From Thalassomonas actiniarum (lineage in GTDB: Bacteria > Pseudomonadota > Gammaproteobacteria > Enterobacterales > Alteromonadaceae), in contig NZ_CP059735.1 of the NCBI RefSeq assembly GCF_000948975.2, forward strand, positions 3,782,001 through 3,846,000: a DNA stretch of 64,000 nt, written 5' to 3'. Positions 15,729 to 24,037 of this stretch are shown here, one piece after another. A program made the translations under genes and the position numbers. Below the pieces are notes generated by a model. That model had not been told where the DNA came from. It saw only the letters and a list, made by a program, of their open reading frames with translations, and made no database searches. Positions within the stretch are counted from its first letter, which is position 1. Each line of letters starts with the position of its first letter.

Positions 15729-16523
15729 ATGATGGATACAAAACGATTTACCGGCCTACTTACTTTTGCAGCTGTTATGGCCTTTACCTCTGCCGCACAG
15801 GCAAGCATTATTGAAGACAACCTCCTCGATAATTTTTACTTAAGCTCCGCAACAACTACCACCTCAGGTCAGTTTGATTTAACCGGACAGGTTTATGATT
15901 ACGCCAAAGTGACTTTTTCTTTTGTCGATGACACCTATTTTTTTGATGATGACCGCCCCTGGGATCGCGGGGATCTGGATAATAGCTCAGGAGATTACCC
16001 TTACTTGCGCAGCGATGGTTATGGCTCTTCATGGTTTGCCCATGACTACGAGCACTTAACTTATAGCTCGCAAGATATTATTGAGACGGCAGGCGTCAGT
16101 ATCGGTAATATTGTCAACGGCAACACCAGCACCAGCTTTATGGAAACGCATACTGCGTATGAGCATCAACATAATGAATACGGTCATCACTGGGATACAG
16201 TCCCTGCCAGCTGTATGCCTACCTGTAAGGAATATACACTTGATCACAGTGTTGAAACATCCGGGTATACCGGCTTTTTTACTTATGAAACTTTCCTTCC
16301 TAAATCATTGATCGATGGCAGTTTACTCAACGGTATGCTTACATTTGATGTCAGTACCCTTTCAGGTGATTTTTACTTAGCTTCGGCGACCCTGGAAACT
16401 TTCGGTAGTGCGGTAGCTAGTTTTGATGCATCTACAGCTGTTCCTGAGCCAACCACCATCACTTTATTGGCCTTAGGGCTCTTTGGCTTACACTTTGGCA
16501 CAAGGAAAAAAACGGCTAAATAG
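15729..16523 (+). CDS. PEP-CTERM sorting-domain protein
   Basis: A 264-aa exported protein. An N-terminal signal peptide (hydrophobic core LLTFAAVMAFTSAAQA, cleavage probably after AQA) is followed by a Tyr/Asp/Ser-rich mature domain of unknown function. The C-terminus has the PEP-CTERM tripartite signal: AVPEPTTITLLALGLFGLH with the PEP motif, a hydrophobic helix, then a basic RKK tail. Such proteins are recognised by exosortase/EpsH and processed at the inner membrane, often in strains making exopolysaccharide. A Cys pair in SCMPTC may form a disulfide. ATG 15729 follows AAAGGATATT; the in-frame ATG at 15732 is equally possible. No exosortase gene is in this window, so the partner must lie elsewhere. 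Confidence 0.85.
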   Translation: MMDTKRFTGLLTFAAVMAFTSAAQASIIEDNLLDNFYLSSATTTTSGQFDLTGQVYDYAKVTFSFVDDTYFFDDDRPWDRGDLDNSSGDYPYLRSDGYGSSWFAHDYEHLTYSSQDIIETAGVSIGNIVNGNTSTSFMETHTAYEHQHNEYGHHWDTVPASCMPTCKEYTLDHSVETSGYTGFFTYETFLPKSLIDGSLLNGMLTFDVSTLSGDFYLASATLETFGSAVASFDASTAVPEPTTITLLALGLFGLHFGTRKKTAK

Positions 16524-16864
16524 CAAGGAGCTTACGCTCATTGTAGTCATCAAGTTTTAACGTGGCATTGACGCTGTCGTCGGTGCCTTTTTCTAAACTT
16601 ATCATCCAGACAAGCATTTTCATCGACAAAATCGTAGTGGCCCCTCATAGACAGCCACTCACTGACCTGTATCCTTTTACCGGCAATCAGCAGCCATTTA
16701 ATAAATTTTTCAAAGCCCCTGAGACATTTTGCCCTTTAGGCACACTAGTGTAAGTGAAGTCTTTTAGTCAGTTAAAGACCATAGTCAGTTAAAGACCATA
16801 GTCAACCAGGATGACCCATTCACCCGCACTCACCGACCCAAAGGCTGCAAACGAGGGGAAGAAA
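16524..16864. other. Spacer with tandem repeat
   Basis: A 341-bp gap. A 63-codon frame at 16562-16753 has no ribosome site or recognisable features and is not called. The only notable structure is the 17-bp tandem repeat near the right end. Confidence 0.5.
16766..16804. repeat. 17-bp tandem repeat
   Basis: AGTCAGTTAAAGACCAT occurs twice head to tail (16766-16782, 16783-16799), followed by a partial third copy (AGTCA). It lies about 60 bp upstream of the preferred start of the next gene and could affect its promoter or simply be a slippage product. Confidence 0.85.
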
Positions 16865-17275
16865 ATGATAAATATCTACCTGGTCATCATCTTATGTGCG
16901 CTGTTATTGGCCAATACCGGCTTCTTTTGCGAGCATCACGGCGCTACGACCCCGGGGCAAACGACCGTCACTGCCAATCAACAAACGTCGACAGTGCTAC
17001 AGCCCATAGAAAAAAACAAACTGGCCAAGCTTGAAAGCCGCCTGGAGCAGTTATCACAGGAATTAACCGGGGTCATCAAAACCGTCAACAAGCTAAGTAA
17101 AACACTTGCCAGGCACAGCCAAAAATTACAAAATTCACCGGGAAACCAAGCAAACAAGCCGCTCAGGTTAACAACAACATCCTTTCACGCCGACAAAGTA
17201 ATTAGCGCGCCTGCGAAAGGGGGATTTATCACACCCCCTGCCGAGCACTTGTTAAAAAAAGCGGACCCGAGATAA
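16865..17275 (+). CDS. Small membrane-anchored coiled-coil protein
   Basis: A 136-aa hypothetical protein. The start is taken at ATG 16865, behind GAGGGGAAG, since this puts a hydrophobic segment (INIYLVIILCALLLANTGFF) right at the N-terminus; an upstream ATG at 16811 would add 18 polar residues. The hydrophobic segment may be an uncleaved anchor or a signal peptide. Residues from about 50 to 95 (LAKLESRLEQLSQELTGVIK and on) have a clear heptad pattern suggesting a coiled coil. The C-terminal part is basic and low in complexity. Family unknown. It precedes the hemolysin-family gene by 119 bp but has its own spacer, so co-transcription is uncertain. Confidence 0.65.
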   Translation: MINIYLVIILCALLLANTGFFCEHHGATTPGQTTVTANQQTSTVLQPIEKNKLAKLESRLEQLSQELTGVIKTVNKLSKTLARHSQKLQNSPGNQANKPLRLTTTSFHADKVISAPAKGGFITPPAEHLLKKADPR

Positions 17276-17327
17276 AAACAGACGACTTTCGCTCATGATC
17301 CGCTATTTATGCAGAAATTTACCTTTC

Positions 17328-17350
17328 CTTAAGATTTCATTAAGATTTGC
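17328..17350 (+). promoter_or_regulatory. Candidate QseB/PmrA-type regulator box and promoter
   Basis: Two direct copies of TTAAGATTT start at 17329 and 17340, an 11-bp period typical of OmpR/PhoB-family dimer sites. The core CTTAA-N6-ATTAA is close to the QseB/PmrA consensus CTTAA-N6-CTTAA. A TATATT (17355-17360) could be the -10 element, so the box would cover the -35 region as in PmrA-activated promoters. The start codon is 44 bp beyond the box. A QseB-like regulator gene is 3.3 kb away; the link is inference. Confidence 0.45.
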
Positions 17351-17394
17351 TTTATATATTGAACTCAAGCAAGCAACGCCTCGGAGTACAATAT

Positions 17395-18084
17395 ATGATC
17401 ACTATCACACCAGCAGTTACCGGTGAAGGAAATAAAAAATGCCAAAACAGCTCCCTGCCCTTTACCGCCGAGCTGATCACGCGGGCAAACAGCGAGCGCA
17501 ATATGGTTGAGCGTTTTATCAGCGAAGGTTTCAGACAGACGTTTAACGCACAAATCGACAACTTCTTACCGGCAATAATCACCATCAAAAGAAAGGGAGA
17601 TATCAAAGCCGCACTGGGGATAAGAAGCGCGCGCACACCGCTTTTTATCGAGCAATACACTAAAACACCGGTGCAGGAGCTGGGCTATTTCAAACAAAAT
17701 AACGTCAAGCGCTCAAGCATTGCCGAAATCGGCAACCTCTACAGCAGCTCTTCACGGTTTACCATCTCGTTATTTTTAACCATGGGGGTTTCTTTGTACT
17801 TAAACGGTTATTCGCATCTGGTGTTTGCCGGCACGAAACAAGTGGTAAAGTTGTTAAACTCTACCGGCAGCGAAACGCATTTTTTGTGTCATGCCGACAA
17901 AGACGCCCTGCAAAACGAGCAAAATAGCTGGGGCAGTTATTATCAGGCAGAGCCTGAGGTGGTTGCCGTCGATTTATTGCAAATCATGTGCGTGATTAAT
18001 AATAATGCCAAATACTCCGCCATGTTTAACCAGCAAACCCCGCAAATCGCGGCATTAAAAGAACAAATGTTCGGCAGTCTGTGA
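17395..18084 (+). CDS. Thermostable hemolysin family protein
   Basis: A 229-aa protein resembling the thermostable (delta-VPH) hemolysin family of Vibrio and relatives. Recognisable parts are the N-terminal FISEGFRQTFNAQIDNFLP, the central AALGIRSARTPLFIEQYT, and EIGNLYSSSSRFTISLFL. There is no signal peptide or obvious membrane segment, and the fold is thought to be acetyltransferase-like, so lytic activity should not be assumed from the name. ATG 17395 is chosen, with a CGGAG ribosome site 9 bp upstream, over a TTG at 17347 that would read through the probable promoter. Relatives often lie beside acyl-CoA ligase genes, but none is here. A candidate response-regulator box lies just upstream. 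Confidence 0.82.
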   Translation: MITITPAVTGEGNKKCQNSSLPFTAELITRANSERNMVERFISEGFRQTFNAQIDNFLPAIITIKRKGDIKAALGIRSARTPLFIEQYTKTPVQELGYFKQNNVKRSSIAEIGNLYSSSSRFTISLFLTMGVSLYLNGYSHLVFAGTKQVVKLLNSTGSETHFLCHADKDALQNEQNSWGSYYQAEPEVVAVDLLQIMCVINNNAKYSAMFNQQTPQIAALKEQMFGSL

Positions 18085-18275
18085 AGAATTTTTACTAAAA
18101 CCTACCCTAGGCTCATTTTACACCGGCACCCAAAAATTCAGGTGCCGGATTAGCCATGCCTTATCGGACATAAAGTGGTACAAGAGGTTAACTAAAGCCA
18201 AATGGCCGTTTCGTGGCTTTAGCCCGTTTTTACGTGTTAATATAGCCGCCCCAATAATTAACATACCTGATTTTT

Positions 18276-18752
18276 ATGCTCTGTCCCTGCGGTTCTGAAC
18301 TTGAATATGCCCTTTGTTGCCAGCCTTTAATTAACGGGCAAAAAACAGCTAACAGCCCGGAGCAGCTAATGCGCTCGCGTTATAGCGCCTATGCCACCGC
18401 CGATGCGGATTATCTTTACCGTACTTATGCCAAAGCCAGTCAGGCACAGCAAAACCTCGAAGAAATCGCCCAGTGGGCGGCCATGACCAAATGGCTGTTT
18501 TTAGAAATTCATCACAGCTCAGCAATCCCGCAAAACGCAGATGAACTGCCGGTGGTTAAATTTTCAGCCCATTACCTGTTGGGCAACAAGTACCATAAAA
18601 TGACGGAAACGTCGCGTTTTGTCCTGGAAAGCGGCCAATGGCGTTATCTTGACGGCGATGTCAGCGAGTTTGATGAAGTCAGGGAAATTAAGCGCAATGA
18701 GCCTTGTCCTTGCCGCAGCAAGAAAAAGTTTAAGCAATGCTGTGGACGTTAA
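18276..18752 (+). CDS. ychJ: YchJ family SEC-C metal-binding protein
   Basis: A 158-aa YchJ/UPF0225 protein. It begins with one zinc-type cysteine cluster (CPCGSELEYALCCQPL) and ends with a SEC-C motif (PCPCRSKKKFKQCCG), separated by an NTF2-like domain starting SPEQLMRSRYSAYATAD. SEC-C motifs bind zinc and are also found at the SecA C-terminus; the cellular function of YchJ is not established. It is cytosolic, probably a single-gene unit. The ATG at 18276 is directly before the conserved CPCG, so the start is well fixed. Its 3' end overlaps the converging minus-strand gene by 23 bp. Confidence 0.92.
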   Translation: MLCPCGSELEYALCCQPLINGQKTANSPEQLMRSRYSAYATADADYLYRTYAKASQAQQNLEEIAQWAAMTKWLFLEIHHSSAIPQNADELPVVKFSAHYLLGNKYHKMTETSRFVLESGQWRYLDGDVSEFDEVREIKRNEPCPCRSKKKFKQCCGR

Positions 18753-19269
18753 CCAGGGAAGATTTCACTATTGAGGTTTGTACCGCATCGAGCCAGCCCT
18801 TGGCATTAAACGCCATACGCGATAACTGCCCGGTGCCGGTTTGATGCTTTTTCTGGCAATGGGTGGTGGTATTGGTCATTACCTGGTGCGGCACATGGCT
18901 TTTGTCGTCGCGAAAAGCCAAAGGTTTGGGGTTGATGGCATTTTGCAGCTGTAAACTAGCCAACTGATTATCCTGCACCAATTCTGCCTGGTTGAAGTCC
19001 TGGATCTGGGTATCATTTTTTAATGCCAGCGGCGCTTCATCCGGCAAGTGAAATTCTTTTCTTAACGTTTCTGTGGTGATATCGCGGGGTTCGTCTTCCA
19101 CTACCGGTAAGGCAAACTGGCTGTGATCGCGAACATCTTCGGTCAGCATGGCCAGCATCAACGAGAAGTCAGAGCGGCGCGCACTATGTACGCACTCGCC
19201 AAGCTGCTCGCCTAACTGTAACTCATGAACCAGCAGATTATTTTCGACCTTTGCTACCACAGTAACCAC
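18730..19269 (-). CDS. VC2046/SO_2500-like conserved protein
   Basis: A 179-aa cytosolic protein, probably of the family annotated VC2046/SO_2500 in Vibrio and Shewanella. The signature region is NELQLGEQL-like (HELQLGEQLGECVHSARRSDF) followed by LMLAMLTEDVRDHSQF. Its function is unknown. The C-terminal half is polar and less conserved. The start codon is GTG at 19269 (reading MVTVVAK); I see no nearby ATG that keeps the conserved N-terminus. It converges on ychJ with a 23-bp overlap of coding ends, so the two stop regions cannot both carry separate terminators. The family name is from memory of the motif; an unrelated hypothetical family is possible. Confidence 0.72.
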   Translation of the reverse strand: MVTVVAKVENNLLVHELQLGEQLGECVHSARRSDFSLMLAMLTEDVRDHSQFALPVVEDEPRDITTETLRKEFHLPDEAPLALKNDTQIQDFNQAELVQDNQLASLQLQNAINPKPLAFRDDKSHVPHQVMTNTTTHCQKKHQTGTGQLSRMAFNAKGWLDAVQTSIVKSSLVNVHSIA

Positions 19270-19383
19270 CCATATACTTAGATTACTTAGGTTATCGGTG
19301 GTTTAAAAAAAAACTTGAGGCTTTTTTTAAAATAATTTCAATTAAATAAAGATTGCTCAGGATTATTGCTTCAAGCTGTTATT

Positions 19384-20691
19384 TCAAACTCTTACCTCAA
19401 GAAAAGCAATACTGACTTTTCGCCCCCCAGGGATCTCACTATTTTGATAGTGCCAACCCATCTTGGCCACGATTCGCTCCACCAGCATCAGGCCTAAACC
19501 ATAGCCATAATCCGCCCCGTGATGGTCAATATCTTCCTGGCTGCGGTTAACATTGGTGATCAGCACTTGCCCCTGAGACAAGCTAATTTCAATATCCCCT
19601 TCGGCGGTATACTGAAAGGCATTGCGGATAACATTATTGAGGATCAAACGACACGGGGTCTCGGCAACCTCCACTATGTTGTGATCACAGTCAAAACTTA
19701 CGGCAACATTTTTCCCCTGCAACAGGTAGTGATTATCATCACTGAGCGTGGTCAGCATCTCGCTCAAATCCAGCGCTTGCCCCTGAACTTTTTCTTCCTG
19801 CTCACGGCTCAGCCATAGCAAGGTTTCCGTCATATGCTGCATATTGAGCACCGCCCGCTGGATACGTTCAAGCGAGGTGCTGCCTTTTTGCCCCGCCAGC
19901 ACCCGGGTCAGCAGCTCGGTATTGGATTTAATCACGGCAATCGGGGTTCTGAGCTCATGGCTGGAAAAACGCAAAAAATCCTGCTCTTTTTCAAGGATGG
20001 ACGCCAGGCGGCAAAAGGCATCCTGTTGCTGCTGCGCTATGGTATTAAGCTCATTAAAGGCAAAATCAGGCGGCGATTTGCTGACATCATCCAAAGTTAG
20101 CGCAGCGCTCCAGTTGCCCAGGGCTGACATAGGCCGGGTCAGCCGGCTTAAGGTAAAATATACAGAAGCTAAAATTGTCAATAAAAAAGCCAGCGCCAGC
20201 GGCCAGGTCAATAATACGGTTTCTATCATCCGGGTACGGATCTGTCCACTGTGATCTTCCAGGGTGATACGGCGCACCAGATAAAAGGTGTTGCCGTCTT
20301 TAAGCGGCTGGGCCACCATAAACACCACCAGCTCTTCCTGCTCCCGGGTCGAACTGTCATTGGTTAATTTCAGATTGCGCAGTTGCAGTTCGGTCACCTG
20401 CTGCAATGAAGAAAATTGCTGCTGCAACCAGGGAGGCAATTGTTGCCAGCCCAGATAGCCGTTGAAATGAATGGAGCGCGGCACCTGAGGCTGTAAGCCG
20501 GCATCATAATTCTTCGAAAAACTCTGTGCTTCCATGGTCATATACATATAATTGGACTCGTCCAGGCCGCGGATAAAGAACCAGTGCAACAGCAAACTAT
20601 AACAAAGCACCACTATCAGGCCATGGATCATTGCCACCCTGAACACATAACGGCGCAAAGAGCCTTTTTTCAGCGCTTGTTTAATCTTCAT
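19384..20691 (-). CDS. Sensor histidine kinase (QseC-like)
   Basis: A 435-aa membrane sensor kinase. Order from the chosen ATG 20691 (MKIKQALKKG): a first transmembrane helix near residues 15-35, a periplasmic sensor region of about 125 residues, a second helix (VLLTWPLALAFLLTILASVY), a short linker, the HisKA domain with phospho-accepting His in FSSHELRTPIAV, and the ATPase domain with N-box NVIRNAFQYTAEGD and G-box GYGLGLMLVERI. The start inside the regulator gene gives an 11-bp overlap, so regulator and kinase are translationally coupled; an upstream ATG would require a longer overlap and a basic leader. It phosphorylates the adjacent QseB-like regulator. The stimulus is not predictable. 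Confidence 0.88.
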   Translation of the reverse strand: MKIKQALKKGSLRRYVFRVAMIHGLIVVLCYSLLLHWFFIRGLDESNYMYMTMEAQSFSKNYDAGLQPQVPRSIHFNGYLGWQQLPPWLQQQFSSLQQVTELQLRNLKLTNDSSTREQEELVVFMVAQPLKDGNTFYLVRRITLEDHSGQIRTRMIETVLLTWPLALAFLLTILASVYFTLSRLTRPMSALGNWSAALTLDDVSKSPPDFAFNELNTIAQQQQDAFCRLASILEKEQDFLRFSSHELRTPIAVIKSNTELLTRVLAGQKGSTSLERIQRAVLNMQHMTETLLWLSREQEEKVQGQALDLSEMLTTLSDDNHYLLQGKNVAVSFDCDHNIVEVAETPCRLILNNVIRNAFQYTAEGDIEISLSQGQVLITNVNRSQEDIDHHGADYGYGLGLMLVERIVAKMGWHYQNSEIPGGRKVSIAFLEVRV

Positions 20692-21370
20692 CTTGTTGCC
20701 GCAAGGCGACCCCCTGCCCCGGCACGGTATGAATAAGTTTGCTTTCACCCGGCGCGTCGATTTGCTGACGTAAATTAAATAAATGTACTTTTAAACTGTT
20801 ACTGTCGGGTAATTCATCCCCCCAAACGGCATGGCACAGCTGATCCCGGGTGACTATTTGTCCTGACTTACGTACCAGGGTTTCCAGCAATATCCAGCCG
20901 GTGGGCGAGAGCTGCAAAGCCCTTTGTCCGCGTTTTGCGGTTTTTTGACTGAAATCTATGCTGAGATCATAAAGCTTAGTGCTGGTGGTTTGCCCGCTTC
21001 GGCGGTTGGCCAGCACATGAATACGTGCCACCAGCTCCAGCATGGCAAAAGGTTTTACCAGGTAATCATCCGAGCCCACTTTAAAACCGGCTAATTTATC
21101 ATCTAAAGTATCCCGGGCGGTCAGCATAAGCACCGGGGTATCTATGCCCTGCTCTCTCATGTTCTGGCAAACCAGCAAACCGTCCATACGCGGCATATTG
21201 ACATCCAGGATCACCATATCATAACGCTGAGACTGGATAAGCCCCAGCCCCTGGACACCGTTTGCCGCATGATCGCAACTGATCCCTTCCAGTTCAAGGT
21301 AGTCGACCACAGTTGCCGCCAGATCGAGATCGTCCTCCACCAGCAGGATGTTGCGTTTTACATTATTCAC
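20681..21370 (-). CDS. OmpR-family response regulator (QseB/PmrA-like)
   Basis: A 229-aa response regulator. The receiver domain (1-120) has all key residues: the acidic pair in LVEDDLDL, the phospho-acceptor Asp in MVILDVNMP, Thr in LMLTARD and Lys in LVKPFAM. The C-terminal winged helix (about 135-225) reads LQLSPTGWILLETLVRKSG and ends with the wing LIHTVPGQGVAL. It is the first gene of a regulator-kinase operon. QseB/PmrA-like is a subfamily guess from overall pattern. A direct-repeat site of the right type occurs upstream of the hemolysin-family gene at 17395, a candidate target. A paralogous RstA-like gene ends 89 bp upstream on the same strand. Confidence 0.88.
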   Translation of the reverse strand: MNNVKRNILLVEDDLDLAATVVDYLELEGISCDHAANGVQGLGLIQSQRYDMVILDVNMPRMDGLLVCQNMREQGIDTPVLMLTARDTLDDKLAGFKVGSDDYLVKPFAMLELVARIHVLANRRSGQTTSTKLYDLSIDFSQKTAKRGQRALQLSPTGWILLETLVRKSGQIVTRDQLCHAVWGDELPDSNSLKVHLFNLRQQIDAPGESKLIHTVPGQGVALRQQDED

Positions 21371-21459
21371 GGGTTACTCCATTTTACTTCGGGGAAAGGC
21401 CTGCGGGAAAACTCAGCTGCCGCGCAGGTTTGCTATTATATTCAATTTCCTCTAAAAAA

Positions 21460-22296
21460 CTAATTCCAGGCATCCGGCACCAGCAGGTATCCCTGGCCGC
21501 GCACAGTTTTGATCCTAAACGGCCTTTTCAGATCATCATGTAATTTTTTCCTTAACCGGGAAACCCTGACATCAATACTGCGGTCCAGGCCGTCATATTC
21601 ACGCCCCGCCACCAATTGATAAATGACATTTCTGTCCTGTACCTCACCGGCCCGGCTCGCCAGCAGCCACAACAGATCAAACTCCTGTCCGGTGAGTTCG
21701 ACTGGCTCACTATGCAAATGGACCTGGCGTGATAACCGGCACAAGGTTAGCTCACCGCAGGAAACTTGCTGCGCAGGCATTGCCGTTTGCTGCTGATACT
21801 GCCACCTGAACATGGCCTTGATTTTTGCCAGCAATACCCTTAAGGCAACGGGTTTTACCACATAGGCATCGGCACCGACCTCCAGGCCGAGCACCTGATC
21901 GATATCGCTTGCTTTCGCTGACAAAAACAACAGCTGGCCGTTATACTGGCGGCGCAATTCCCGGCACAGGGCCAAGCCGCAATTATCCGGCAATAATACG
22001 TCCAGGATCACCAGATCCGGCTGATAATGTCTGACCTGGTGTTTAACATGCTCTGTCTGAAATTCCTGCAATACCTCAAAGCCTTCAATGGTTAACATCT
22101 CGGCAATAATCCGGGAAAATTGCCGGTCTTGTTGCACCACTAACACTTTTTTTACCGGCATTTGCCAGGCGCCATTATTGCCAAATTCAGTGCCAAATTC
22201 AGTGCCAGATTTAGCAGCCAAGCCCCCCGCTCGACTTTGCGGGCCTGGATATAAACCTGTATCCGTTTTATTTACCGGGTAAGACTCAGGCAACAT
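21460..22296 (-). CDS. Degenerate RstA-like response regulator (orphan paralogue)
   Basis: OmpR-family regulator paralogous to the RstA gene at 24038; the DNA-binding domains are closely alike (GQEFDLLWLLASRAGEVQ, YDGLDRSIDVRVSRLRKKL, RGQGYLLVPDAW). The receiver differs at the acidic pocket: VLVVQQDRQF replaces the usual LLVEDDRQL, so one metal-binding acid is Gln. The phospho-acceptor Asp (LVILDVLLP), Ser and Lys are kept. The start is uncertain. ATG 22296 gives 278 aa with a polar 45-residue extension holding a duplicated TEFG; ATG 22161 (MPVKKVLVV) would start at the receiver itself. No dedicated kinase gene follows. It may respond to RstB or act without phosphorylation. Confidence 0.8.
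   Translation of the reverse strand: MLPESYPVNKTDTGLYPGPQSRAGGLAAKSGTEFGTEFGNNGAWQMPVKKVLVVQQDRQFSRIIAEMLTIEGFEVLQEFQTEHVKHQVRHYQPDLVILDVLLPDNCGLALCRELRRQYNGQLLFLSAKASDIDQVLGLEVGADAYVVKPVALRVLLAKIKAMFRWQYQQQTAMPAQQVSCGELTLCRLSRQVHLHSEPVELTGQEFDLLWLLASRAGEVQDRNVIYQLVAGREYDGLDRSIDVRVSRLRKKLHDDLKRPFRIKTVRGQGYLLVPDAWN
22180..22203. repeat. 12-bp tandem duplication in coding region
   Basis: GCCAAATTCAGT occurs twice in direct contact, giving a repeated TEFG in the N-terminal extension of the RstA-like paralogue. Being a multiple of three it keeps the frame. It supports the extension being weakly constrained. Confidence 0.85.
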
Positions 22297-22612
22297 GATT
22301 TTACTCTCGCTAATATTTTGATCACTGCTAATAACGTGCCGGGCAATAATAGGTTGACTTCCAACCGAAAAAAGCCGATGAAAACAGGCTTGTGCCGGAC
22401 ACCTTATCTTCTGTAGCCAGTATAAAGTGTGCGGGGTTAAGGCAAGGTTAAGGAGGGTTAACTGTCGGTGAAATTCAAGACACAAAAAAAGACACCGGGA
22501 AAATATCTCTATCCCGGCTGTAGATTAACAGCTGTGGCAGGCGTTAAAAGCAGTTAGTTAAACCGTCAATTGCTGCCAATGTCATCGGCCATCTTTAGCC
22601 TTTATCCTGCCT

Positions 22613-23902
22613 TTACCAGTGCGGTTTTAACGGCAAACAAAGTACAAAACAGGCACCGCCTAAATCACTGTCTTCAACATAGGCGCGGCCCTGGTGCCAG
22701 AGCATAATTTTTTGCACAATCGCCAGCCCCAGGCCAAAACCGCCGGTTTCCCGGCTGCGGCTTTTATCTCCCCGGGAAAAGGCATCAAAAACCAGGGATT
22801 TAAAATCATCGGCGACCCCGCCACCATTATCTTCCACCCGGATATAGCAATAATCGTTATCTGCGCTTAATCGGATACAAATTTCTCCGTTACCATATTT
22901 CACCGCATTAACCAGGTAATTGTTTATCGCCCGGTCGATAAAGTGCCGGTCACAAACCAGCATTAATTCATCCGTTTGCTTGATAAAACTTAGCTCGCCG
23001 CTAAAACAGCTAAGTTTTTCTATCTGCTGCTCAATAATATCGGTAATGGCGTGCGCCTTAAAATCCAAGACCGGCTTATCGTGTTCAAAAGCGGCATAAA
23101 CCAGCATTTCATTGATGAGTTCATCCAATTCGGTGACATCACTGCTGATCTGGCGAATATATTGGCGACTTTTCTCCTTGTCTTCGGATTTTTCCAGCAT
23201 TTGCAGGGCAAACTTAGTGCGTGCCAGCGGGGTTCTTAATTCATGGGAAACGGCATTGGTTAACTCCTTCTGCTCCGCAATCAGCGCCTTGATACGCTCG
23301 GCCATCATATTAAAGGTTTTAACCACAGGAGCTATGGTGGGGGTGAATGCCGTCGGCGCTTTTATATCCAGATTGCCTTTACCGAATAAACGGGTGGATT
23401 TTTGCAAGGCATCGAGGTCCCGGGACAAGGGCCATAACCAGAGTAAAATCACCAAGGCGGTGACCAGCAGGAAAAAGACCCGGATAAAGGCTTTTTGTTT
23501 CGGCCGGGTCGGTACTTTCACCGGCCCCAAAGTGATCAGGGTCGTATCATCGCCGAGTAAGTGATACAGCCGGATACTGGTGTTTTCGTAATAGACCACC
23601 ACTTCACCACCGGTCAACATCTGCTGGTGCTCGGGTTTAAAACGACTGTCGGCATTTTTTTCAATCAGGTTCACCGGTAATTTTAACCGGCTTGATGCCT
23701 GGCTCAGGATGATCGGCCACTGCTCTCTGGGTCTGTGATTGAGCAGATCGCCAAGGGCAAAAAGCACGGATTTATAACCGGTATAAGATTCAATATCCTG
23801 CTCCAGTTCCTGGGCCCAATATTCATCCAATACCCAGGAGACCCCGGTAAAGGTGAGGATCATCATCAGGTAAAGACTGATAAAGGTACTGCCGAATTTC
23901 AT
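22613..23902 (-). CDS. rstB: Sensor histidine kinase RstB-like
   Basis: A 429-aa membrane kinase of the RstB type. It has an N-terminal helix (STFISLYLMMILTFTGVSWVL), a periplasmic domain to about residue 135, a second helix (FIRVFFLLVTALVILLWLWP), then a HAMP domain with the RDLDALQKSTRLFGKGNLD segment. HisKA carries the phospho-His in AVSHELRTPLARTKF, followed by the ATPase domain with N-box INNYLVNAVKYGNGE, VEDNGGG and the GGFGLGLAI box. It is the probable partner of the RstA protein encoded 135 bp upstream on the same strand. In E. coli RstB is tied to the PhoPQ/acid and envelope responses; the signal here is unknown. Symbol assigned by similarity and by the matching RstA box nearby. Confidence 0.85.
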   Translation of the reverse strand: MKFGSTFISLYLMMILTFTGVSWVLDEYWAQELEQDIESYTGYKSVLFALGDLLNHRPREQWPIILSQASSRLKLPVNLIEKNADSRFKPEHQQMLTGGEVVVYYENTSIRLYHLLGDDTTLITLGPVKVPTRPKQKAFIRVFFLLVTALVILLWLWPLSRDLDALQKSTRLFGKGNLDIKAPTAFTPTIAPVVKTFNMMAERIKALIAEQKELTNAVSHELRTPLARTKFALQMLEKSEDKEKSRQYIRQISSDVTELDELINEMLVYAAFEHDKPVLDFKAHAITDIIEQQIEKLSCFSGELSFIKQTDELMLVCDRHFIDRAINNYLVNAVKYGNGEICIRLSADNDYCYIRVEDNGGGVADDFKSLVFDAFSRGDKSRSRETGGFGLGLAIVQKIMLWHQGRAYVEDSDLGGACFVLCLPLKPHW

Positions 23903-24037
23903 TTAAACCTCAAATCTTCTCAAATATAAGCAAAGCCCGGGACATGGCTGAAAACTAGCGGAAAAGCGTATAAAACGAATGGCATACCGGGCTTAATCGA
24001 CAACAGGCCCGGCTTTTGTGACAAATAAGCGGGACAG

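Noticed and set aside
16562-16753. 63-codon plus-strand frame
   Set aside because: No ribosome site and no recognisable sequence pattern; composition is like the surrounding spacer.
17395-18084. Hemolysin-family protein as a secreted toxin
   Set aside because: No signal peptide or membrane segment is visible and the family fold is not that of a pore former; the name alone is not evidence of lysis.
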